Shown: positions 32,401-42,100 of the stretch, piece by piece
How the letters are laid out: each line of letters starts with the position of its first letter
How positions within the stretch are numbered: the first letter of the stretch is position 1
DNA from: Edaphochlamys debaryana
Taxonomy: Eukaryota; Chlorophyta; Chlorophyceae; Chlamydomonadales
Assembly (NCBI GenBank): GCA_016858145.1
Contig: JAEHOE010000001.1
Coordinates: forward strand, 558,001 to 622,000
Length of the DNA: 64,000 nt
Direction: 5' to 3'
Program-made: the position numbers and the translations under genes
The notes under the pieces: generated by a model
Seen by the model: the letters and a program-made list of their open reading frames with translations, nothing else
What the model was told of the DNA's origin: nothing
The model's database searches: none

Positions 32401-35400
32401 GAGGTCCACAGACAACACTCAAGGTCAGCACAGCATGCCAACTGCCCATCAAATAGCCCACGGCCCATGGCCCATGGCCCATGGCCCATCGGCAGCCTCC
32501 AGGTTAGCATCGGCTTAGCCCACACCCGCCCTCCCTACCGGCGGCCTGCTGCCAAAGACGGAGCGGCTCCTGCCCGTGGGCTGCAGCTCGCCTGCCGTGG
32601 GCTGGCCGTAGGCGCCGGCCGCCATGCCCGCAGAGAGCTCGGGCCCCAGTGAGCTCCGCGCGCGGTTCAGGATCTTGGACGCGCGCCCGGAGCTGCCCCT
32701 AGGCAGCTGCTGCATTGACGCAACCTGCCGAGGCAAAGGCAGTAAGGCAGAGTAAGCAACAAGCGACAGCATGCCGGTGATGCCTCAGAGAAGCCACTGC
32801 AGCGTCTGTCCGGATGTCGGGCCTAACCTGAATCTCCCTGCCCGAATCTCACCTGGCCACCTGCACTTTGCCCTCCGGCTGCCTGGCCGTTGCTGCCCTG
32901 CGAGCCTGGGCGGCCGTCGGCGAGGCTCCGCTCCCCCGAGGCCATGGCATGGCTGCTAGCGTGGCTGCTGGCGGCATCGGAGACCCCGCGGGGGCGGGGC
33001 GACGTGGCGTTGGCGGCAAAGGAGCCCACCTGCGGGCCGGCATTGGGAGGGGAGGGTTGCCCTCGATACCAGCTGCACACGACGCTGGCCTGCAATACAC
33101 GAGCCGGTTCGCAAGCACCGGTAGGGCCTGGCCGGATCGCGCCTGGCCCGAAGCCCATCCCTGATATCAGGAGTAAGGACTTCAAGCGTACGACGCCGGA
33201 CGTCGGCCCTACGGACGCACCTTCGTAGCCAGGTTGAGGATGCGGGGCAACACGCCGTGGCCTCCAATGGGAGAGCCGGCGCCCAAGAGCGAGCTACGGG
33301 TCTGTGATACTGACAGCCCGTCCGACCCCAGGTGTGGGTGCGAAGCAGAGGCCCTTTGCGTGGACCGGCCACCCACGGGCACAGGGCTAGTGAGGGCGCC
33401 CTCGCCTTCGCCCGGGAGCGTGGAGGAGGCAAGGCTGTGTGGCGCCGGCAGGGAGCCGCTCTGCTCACGGTAGCGGTGCGAGTGTGTAGAGCTGCGCTCC
33501 GAGGCCGCGACCGCGTGGGCGCCGCCTGCACCAACGGCGCGCGCTCCCGGGCTCGTGAGGTCCGCAAACAGGCCCCCGTGGGCGGCCGGCGAGAGGCTGC
33601 CCGCCTGCCCGAAGTGAGGTTCCGCGGTCGAGCCGTGCAGCCCCACGTTCGACCGGCGCTGGTGGAACCGAGGCGAGTTCTCCGGAACGGACTCGAGCGC
33701 AGGGCTCGTGAGCTCCAGGGAGCCCGCTGCAGCGGTGCCCGGCCGCGACGCACCCACGCCCGTGCCCGTGCCCGCGTCGTCTGGCTCCTCGCCGTGCTGC
33801 AGCTGTTGGCCGGAGAGGACGGACGCGACGGAGCCTGAGCGGTGCACCTCGGCGCTGGCGACGGCGGTGTGCTCCCCGGAGCTCAGTGCGAGTGTGGTGC
33901 TGGTGCGGCGCGGGGGCCGACGCTGCCGAGCGCCAACGAGCGTACCTGGGGTGGCGAAGACCAGGCAGGCAGGATGGTCAGGGGAGAGGGCATCAGATGG
34001 GCGCACGTGCTAGCGGCCAGGGGCTGCTCAGGCCTCCCTGACAGTCGCCGCGTGCCACCTCCGGGCCTGCTCTGCAACGGTTCGGCACGGCCAGCAGCCC
34101 GCTCACCCCATGCAGAGGTAGTCAGTGCATCCAGCATCTTATCGCGGCTGCGGTCGTGCTTGATCTGGCCGCGGCTGTGGGGCCGAGACGAGCCGGTTCC
34201 CAGCATGACGTCCGCAGGGATGCCGCCGCTCGTGGTCTGGCCCTGGGAGCCCCGACCGAACTTGCCGACGGCGCCCACGGCGGCCGCAGTGCCGGGCGTG
34301 GGCGGCCCCGCTGGCGCCTTGGCGGAAAGGGTGTGCGGGTTAGACCCCGAGCCCCCAAACGCTTCGGAGTAGTTCCCCGAGTCTCCCAGCGCGCTGTGCG
34401 TGCTCTGGGAGAGCACGCGCTGGCCCCTGCCGCCGCCGCCCGCGGGAATACTCCGCAGAGACGTGCCGGGTGTGGTACCCGGGGTGGTCTCTGGCAGGAG
34501 CGTCTCCGCTAGGTCGCTCGTGCGCCTGGAGTCGAGCCTTGGGGACGCCTGGGGCCCCACGGAGCAAGCCTCCACTCCCACGTTGGAACCGAACCCCAGT
34601 TGTGCTGCGGCTGCCGCGACCGACATTGACATGAGCCGACCGGTGCTGGTGGCTGAGCCGGGGTCGGTCCCGAACAGGAGGTCTCCGAAAGCGCCCAGCG
34701 GCCGGCTGCCAGAGATGTCGCCGGTTGCTACGCGCGAGGGACCGGAGCTCATGGACTTGGTGTCGCTGCGAGCCGTGCCGCTGACTTGGGCCACTGCCCC
34801 ATGTGCCCCACTCGCGACGCGCCACTGCTGGCTTGAAGCGGGGCGGCTGAGGGCATCCCCCGAGCCCACGGCGCCCGCCGCACGGGAGCTGCCCTGCCAC
34901 GCACCGCCCTCCACGGCCCCGCTCCGGTCGTGCGCGAACGGGGACGCGGCGGGGTGCGGCGCGCGGTTCGGGCTGGGCGGCTGGGCGGCGGCGCTGGAGG
35001 CGCGCCAAGGTGGTGGCTCGGCGGAAGCCACAAAGGTTGCGGCCTGCGGCGTCACCGCTGCTCCGCCGCCCCAGCCCGCTTCGCGCTCGAGCTCCCGGAC
35101 ACACGCCATGGACGGGGGCGGGGGCGGCGCAAGCTGAGCCGGCGCTGCCTCGAGCCCTTCCGCTGGCCCCTCCTGCGGGCAACTTTCCCGCTGCTCGCCC
35201 GCTGGCCCCGCCCGCGGGCTCTTCTCGCGCTGCTCCGCGCCCGCGTCTAGCCCAACCTCCAGCAACTTGCTGCCCGCGCCCTTGGAAGGCAGGCTCTGCA
35301 GCGTGATGGGGCCGGCGCCCTCGCTCGCCGTGTCAGCGGCCGCGGCGCCCAGGAACCAGCTCGGTTTCGAGCCACTCGACGGCGACCCACCCGAGCCCCC

Positions 35401-36933
35401 GGCCTCCCCTGCCGCCACCGTGACGCGCAGCCCGGCCTTGGCCAAGCGCGCGGCCCTGTTGGCGCGCGCGACCGCCTCGGTTGCGGCCGCGGCCGTGGCG
35501 GCGGCGGCGGCAAACATGCTGGACCCCGCCGCGCCGCCCCACATGGCCTGGTGCTCGGCGTTGCGGAGGAAGCTGGTGACGTCCACCGAGATACGCCGCC
35601 CCTGCGACGCGGAAAGCGAGCACACGCGCGAGGACAATCGCGGGGCGAGGAAGCGAGGGAGTGATGGGCTGCTTGGGGGCACACTGAGGGTGAGCGGTGA
35701 GGAGCTTGCACGCTATAGCTTCAGTGCGGCTGCGCACTACAAGGTAGAGTCGCGGAACGGGTAGCTTTAGCACGTATCTGCAACTTCAGAAACCCCGCAG
35801 CCCGTTGCTTGCCTGCTGGCTGCTTGCCGTGCGTGTCAGGGCACCCGCCACCGGGATGTCTTCGCGGCCTGCGTAGCTGCCCCGGAGCGGCGGCTCCCAC
35901 CCGCTCCCGACAGGGAGACGGGACGCCATGCTTTTGCGGCTGACTGCCGAGGGCGGCTGCATCTGCAGAGGCCCATGCTGAGGCTGAGGCGGGGGGCCCG
36001 GCTGCGAGCTCCCCGGCTGGGGCTGCAAGGCTTGGTGCAGGGTCGGCGGGGCTTGCACGGAGAACCCACTCCCGCCACCACCCTTGTCCAGGGAGGCGCG
36101 GTTCTGGCGGGGCCAGATGCCGGCCTGAGTGTACAGGGCGCCCACCAGGGGCCCAAGCGAGGACCGCCCGGATTCTCGGCACGCTGAACTGATGCTGCTG
36201 CGGTGGGGGCCCACGTCTGTGGCGAGCCGGGAGTGCTGGTGTGGGAGCTCCGTGGAGGGAAGCGGCGCAAAAACAGGCACGAGCTCGCTGGGCACAAGGA
36301 CGAGCCCTGCGGAGGGCAATTGCAGGATTCACAGCCACGTCAGTCGCCCGTGTCGTTCGGGCTGTGGGTTGAGCAGAAAGGCTAGGACGGGGGACACGAG
36401 GTCCAGGGGTAAGGGGCGCGAGAGCAAATACGCGGCAGGGCACCGTGGGGCACGGCAGGGTGCCGTTTGTGGGGCAGGGGCAGTTAGGAGCGACTTGACC
36501 CGCCCAGGCCCGCCTTACCCCTCCAGGTGGACCCTTCAGCCACGGCACCCAGGGCTTCCTCTAGAGCGTGAGGGTCTCGTGCGAACAGCCTCCCGAGGGG
36601 CAGACCGCCAGGGTATGCGAGTAGGGCCCTGTGCGCGTCGTTCTCAAACACGAGCGTGGCCCCGGCGTCATCTGCCCGGTAAATCGCCACAGCATTGGGG
36701 AAGCTCTCGACGAGAGCAGCGAAGAGCGTCCGCCCAGCTGATGCATCTGTCAAGGGACCACGCTCAGAATTAGGTTGCTAGTGCCCTCAGAACGCTCCAG
36801 CATGCAGTAGAGACGATTGCGGGGGATCGCAGGCTGCGGGCCTCACGGAAGTAATGAGCTCACCCGTTTGAGCACCTTCCTTGACTTTGACTTGGCCTTT
36901 GGGCCTAAAGCATGCAAGAAGGAAGCACGGCAT
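29493..36933 (-). CDS. PAS domain class III guanylate cyclase, 1,893 residues
   Basis: Twelve minus-strand exons: 36864-36933, 36519-36746, 35852-36306, 34107-35601, 33221-33945, 32853-33089, 32539-32724, 31134-32384, 30784-30937, 30302-30636, 29709-30203, 29493-29543, all in phase. The ATG at 36933 is supported by a phase-1 junction into the PAS exon. PAS strands and helices fill residues ~28-112 (SFPNAVAIYRADD, LVFENDAHRALL, TWRGLVLVPSEL). The next ~1,400 residues are Ser/Pro/Ala/Gly-rich and look disordered. PAS-like strands resume at ~1541-1585 (ERWHEVVISGLTHPVTRE, LLVVVQSDVSARV), then a linker LLENIFPQHVIEHIA and the catalytic domain. Metal-binding Asp are D1710 (VLFCDIQGFT) and D1753 (ETIGDCYM). 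E1749 and C1833 (RFCLFGDTINTASRM) are the guanylate-specifying pair, and R1844 is the transition-state Arg. No membrane segment seen. It should make cGMP from GTP, as a dimer. Confidence 0.88.
32464..32489. repeat. CCCATGG heptamer repeat in a cyclase intron
   Basis: CCCATGG is repeated three times plus CCCAT, period 7, inside the intron at 32385-32538. Confidence 0.8.
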
Positions 36934-39178
36934 GGTGCCATACTAGGCCTTAAGCCACGGGCGGAACGCTCAATACATCTGCAATGCCCGCGTGCGTCTT
37001 GTAGGCGCGCGCGTATCTAACAGTGGATTATAATGCTACCTGGAACGAGGTAAAGGTTTGGCGTATTGCGTATCAGTGCCGTGTGGTTTGGCACGACATG
37101 TGCGAACCGAAGGTTTCGCGGCATACGTTGTCGCTTGAGCCCTTAATCAACCCGAACTAATACTTATCGATACTCTCCTATCTGCATTCTGGCCTAAATC
37201 CTTCTTGGCCTAAGCGCGGCACCTGCTTACTCTCCCGGTGCCTAACGGTTGGTCTGGCTCCAGAGCCGCACCACAGGCATGTCGCTGGGGCGTTTCTCAT
37301 TATCGTAAATATCGAGGCCCTTAAGATCTACACAATCAGACCCCAGGTGGGGCAGGAAGCTCCTCGCTGGTCACATGTCCGTCATCGCTTGTCCTAAGAC
37401 ACCTTGCACGTAGACACGGGGACACACACGGGGACGTGACAGGACGCCGGGGGGCGGGGGTGGTTGGGGTTTGGAGAAGGGGCGTTTTTTGTTTGCGACA
37501 GGCGTGACCATCCCCTGGTCGATGCGGTCCCTGTCCGGAGCCAAGCGTGCCATCGTGCTCTGCGCTGCATTGCTTTGACCCCTAGCCGGGCAATCATTGG
37601 GGCCTGTCCTGGGGACACCTCACAACTCCTGTCTGACCCACGAAGAGCCGACAATCTTCGCTCGCACACGGAAGCCGCCACACCTGGCCAGTAACCAGGC
37701 GCGCGTAGCCGCGCGTTTAACTGCAGACGGGGCCTCTGGCATGGGTCAAACTTGACAGACAGCCCTGGCAAAATGACATTCCCCACTGAAAGACACATGG
37801 TGGTGTGCGTGTGGAGGCCACGGGTGGGGTTGGGGAATGCTAATGCAAATCTGCGGGGTTGATCAAGCGTCGAGAAGATAAAGGGTGGAAGGGGACACGG
37901 CCCGGACGGAGGTTGTTGCCACAGAATCTCATGTCACGTACAGGCACGCAGGCAGACCCCTAGCCCCCAATACAGACAAAGTTTTGCTGTCTTGAGACTC
38001 TGAAGGGGCAAAAAGAGAAGCCTGTCCTGGGACACGGACTGGAGCCCGGACACGGACTGGAGGGTTGGGATACGTTGTCAAACAAAAGGCTCCAAAACGG
38101 GAACAGTAGCGCGCCCGACACGGTTGCTCCTGTCCGGGCTCAGGCAGTCGACAGACCGTCGTAGCCCGCCACGTGACAGGACACTGTACACCAGTGTAAA
38201 AACGCAAAACAAGCCAGGAACGCAAAACAAGACAGGACCGCGCATGCATGCAAACCCTACCAAGGTCAAGGCCCGTAAATGGCCACAAACCGGTCCTAAA
38301 GCCTGTCCCAGGACACCTGCAGGGGCGCCGGCCACCCACAACTCCAGTCCGCTATTGAAAGTAATACCTGTCCTGTCCTGGGACCGGGGACAAGGATTGC
38401 AACAAGGACCAGGCCGCCTGCCCTCCCCCCATACCAAACTCCATCCGTGGAAAGCAGCGGCCAGACCGAACTTAGCAATCAGACGCCAGCCCGATAGCAA
38501 AGTAAGCCCCGGGACCCAAACATAGAGAATAGTCTGTCCTTGGTCAAAAGCAAAGGGCTGGGGGCGCAAGAGAGGGTCTGAAGTTGTTGTCCGGTGAGGT
38601 CCTCTGAGGCACTATTGTAGGTGGAGCTGTGTGGGAGTAGAGAGAAGAGAGAAGAGGTATGCGAGGCCAAGATAGAGCCTGGTCCCAGCTGGGGGTCCAC
38701 TCAAGCGAGGGCACAGCGGCGTGGGCAGGACGGGAGGCCCCGGGTGACACTCGGACAGGCCCCAGCAGGTGACACTCGGACAGGCCCCAGCAGGTGACAC
38801 TCGGACAGGCCCCAGCAGGTGACACTCGGACAGGCCCCGGGTGACACTCGGACAGGCCCCGCGTGACACTCGGACAGGCCCCGCGTGACACTCGGACAGG
38901 CCCCGGGTGACACTCGGACAGGCGGGGTTGCGTGGTGTACGCCTCCGGGATGACCAGCTCATGCAGTCGCTCCCATGAGCTCCCATGGACCATTGCTGCG
39001 GGCTCAGCCACTTGGCGCGTAGGGGCGCGCTACCACGGCATGACGCGTCCCAAGGGCAAGCTGTAGACGACTACGGTCGTTGCGAGGTATTCAACACGTT
39101 GCCTCATTGCGGCCCGTGCCGTAGCGTGCTGCGTGCACACCCGTACCGTACGTCCGCACCAACGCTCTGCACCGTCTG
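36934..39178. other. Intergenic, about 2.2 kb, repeat-bearing
   Basis: Upstream of the cyclase and downstream of the hydrolase-like gene (both minus strand). Local AT-rich stretches at 37020-37350. From 37600 to 38400 several copies of a CCTGTCCTGGGACAC-like motif occur, and at 38744-38922 a minisatellite. No gene recognised on either strand. Confidence 0.5.
38744..38922. repeat. Eight-copy minisatellite with two unit lengths
   Basis: GTGACACTCGGACAGG begins at 38744, 38769, 38794, 38819, 38841, 38863, 38885 and 38907. The first three intervals are 25 bases (spacer CCCCAGCAG) and the next four are 22 bases (spacers of the CCCCGG and CCCCGC type). Units are tandem with very short spacers. Confidence 0.95.
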
Positions 39179-42100
39179 CTAGCCGTGGCCCCGCTCCACA
39201 CCCGCTGCAGGTGCTGCCTTGCGGGGCGGAGGCAAGTGCGCCAACATCGCCTCCTGGACAGCCCTCTGCATGGCGCCCGTCTCCGTGTGCCCCACGCCCT
39301 CGGCAACCACTAGCCGCAGCCTAGTGGACAGAATGGCCTCGATGGCGGCCCGCTCCCGCCTCTCGGCCTCCTCCGCGGCCGCCGCTGCGGCTGCTGCCGC
39401 CGCGGCAGCCTCCGCCGCCTCTGCCGCTGCTTCCAAGTCTGCGGCGGCCGCAACATCCTCCGCCGTCGGCGCGGCCTCGGCCGCTGCCTCGGCCGCCGCC
39501 GCCGCCGCCAGCGCGGCCACCGACCCCTCCGCCGCCAGCTCACCACTCAGCGAAGCGCCTGGCTGGGCGCCCAGGCGGGAGACACGAGCACCGGCACTCG
39601 AGTCCTGCCGTGCGTCAGCCCCCGCCCCAGCGCCCGACACCGCAGGGCTACGGGACGGGACCGGGCTGGACCGACCGCTCCCGCCGGCAGGGTGGGGCAC
39701 AGCCTCAGCTTCGGCGAGGGCCTCCCCCCGGGCGGCTGCCCGTCCAGCGCCCTCCCGGGCCTCCGCCGCGCGGGCCGCAGCCGCCGCGGAGGCCGCCGCC
39801 CGGGCCGCCGCCTCAGCGGCCCTGGCCGCCCGTCTCGCCGCCTGCTCTGCGGTGGCGGCGGCGCGGTGGAGCGCCTCGGTATCGGCGGCCTCCCTGACGG
39901 CGGCCTCGGCCCTGTGTCGGAGGACGAGAAGGAGGAGCAGCGGTCGCACCAGGCAGGAGGGTTAAAGTACTTAGGCGCGACGGGCTGGAGCCCGCACCAG
40001 CAGAGCAAAGGCCGTGCGTGCGCTTCCAAGCGGCCAAGGCCGGCGACCCCCCCTTGCTCTTACCGTGCAGCGGCACCCGCCGCGGACTCAGCCCTCTCTG
40101 CTGCAGACTCGGCAGTTCTTGCCCACTCCGCCGCCCCAGCCGCGGTCGTGGCTGACACCGCTGACGCCGACGCCGACGCTGCCTCTTTGGCAGCCTCAGC
40201 GGCCCTCGTCGCAGCATCCGCAGCCTCCGCGGCCCGGGCAGCCACCTCCGCACCCCGGGCAGCCCTCGCGGCGGCAGCGGCGGCTTCAGCAGCACTGGGC
40301 ACGGCGGCCGCCGCCTCGGCTGCCCGTGCGACCAAGTCTTCTATACCGGACTCCGCCGCTGCTGCCTCTGCTGCTGCAGCGGCCGTCCCCGCCGTCCGCG
40401 CCCACTCTGCTGCCGCCTCGGCCGCCTGTGTTGCTTCTGCTGCCCTCGCGTCTACTTCTTCGAGCCCTTCAGCGGCTGCCGCAGCCTCCGCCGCTGCCGC
40501 CGCTGATTCTGCTGCCGACGCCGCCGACGCTACTGCCTCTACAGCCACCGCGGACTTGGCAATCGCCTCAGCTACCACAGCGGCATGCTTTGCCGCCGCC
40601 GCAGAGTCGGCGGCCCGCGCCGCAGCTGCAGTCGCCTCTGCCGCCCGGTCTGCCACCTCCGCCGCCTCCACCCTCCGCGACGCTGCTGCCGCTGCCGTCG
40701 CCGCCCGCGACGCCGCGTCCGCCGCAGTGGCGGCAGCCTCCGTCGCCTGCGCCGCCGCCTCCGCCGCCCCTGTGGCTGCCTCCGCTGATGCCGCGACCGC
40801 CGACATCTCCTCCGCACGCGCCGCTGCCGCCTCCGCGCGCGCCGCCATCTGCTCCGCCTCCGCCACCATGTGCATCCGCCGCTGCTCCCGGGCCCACGCC
40901 TCGAACGGTTGGCGCGCCACCTCCATAGCCGCCTCCACCCCGGCCAGGGGGCAGATGGGATCGTTGGCGGCCGCAACCACCAGTAATGGCCGCGGGCCCA
41001 CCCCGGCAAGGGCCGTTGGGGTGTCATAGTCTCGAAGCATGCCTGCGGTTGGTTTCCACGGAGGCCGTGTGGTGAGGCCCAGCAAGTTCGTCTCTACCGA
41101 GGGCCATGTAAGCATGCGGCGTTTCGCTTTGGCCTGTGCCCCGGCTCGGTAACCCTCGCCCCCGGGCTCAGCCCCCACCTGGCAGCAGCTTGTCGAGGAC
41201 GGCGCGCACAACCCGGCCATCCACCTGGGGGGGGGCGGGGGCAGTCACGCGTTGGCTCGTTGGAGACCAGGCTTGAAGCACACAAACGCCCATGTAGCAG
41301 CCAGTACATGTTGCGGCTAGCACCGTCCGGCCAGCACAGCCCCCGCGGCCTCACCCTGTCGGCTGCCGGCTCCCACGAGGGCGGCGGCTTGGGCACCCGG
41401 GAGGTGGGGCTGGTGGCCTCGGCGATGGCGGCCTGGTCGTCCGCCGCCACCTGGGGCGCGGGGACAGCGGGCAGCCGCGGGCGTCAGCTGAAGACGTTCG
41501 CAAAGCGCTACGGGCCCAGGCGCAGCCTGCTTGTCCCCAGGTGGCGTGCACCGAGAGTTGCTTGTGCCCTTCCGTCCCGCAGCTTTCAGCTACATACCGT
41601 ACAGTCCATGCGCGCCCTACCCCGCAGGTGGCCCCCTGCAGCGCTGCTCCCCACCTGGAACACCAGCGGCAGGGACTCCACCCGCCCCGCGAACGCCCCC
41701 GCCGCCAGCGCCCAGCCACACGCCTCCAGCCCCAGCACCGGCGCGGCGGCCGCCACCCGTGTGTCCAGCGCCGCCAGCAGCCACGCCGCCGTGCCGCCCA
41801 GGCCCACGCCTGCAGCCACGGAGCGTCCACGGCTCAGGCGAGGGAGTTCGGGAAGGCAGCAACGACGGGCAGGAGCGCTTTGCGCGACATGCACTCCCCT
41901 GGCGCGTGCGTTTCGGCACTAAGCACCCCTGAGCACCCCCGTAGCACGCATGGTCCAGCCCACACACACGCCCCCCCCCCCCCCCGGTGCCCCACCCGTG
42001 ACGCCCATGCGCTCTGCGTCCACGTCCCTCCGCGCCGCCAGTGCGTCCATCAGCAGCACCAGGTCCCACACGCTGTCCAGGTGCAGGGGCCGCTCGCCGC

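Noticed and set aside
36519..36753. Cyclase start within the PAS exon
   Set aside because: No in-frame ATG exists there; the only in-frame alternative start is TTG. An upstream exon (36864-36933) supplies ATG and the right phase.
38744..38922. CRISPR-like array
   Set aside because: Spacers are only 6-9 bases and repetitive themselves; the context is eukaryotic. It is a minisatellite.
39692..41029. Long plus-strand ORF of 445 codons rich in Ala and Ser
   Set aside because: Antisense shadow of the Ala-rich insert of the hydrolase-like gene; GC-rich GCN repeats stay open in several frames. The minus frame has splice-consistent continuity with the hydrolase core.
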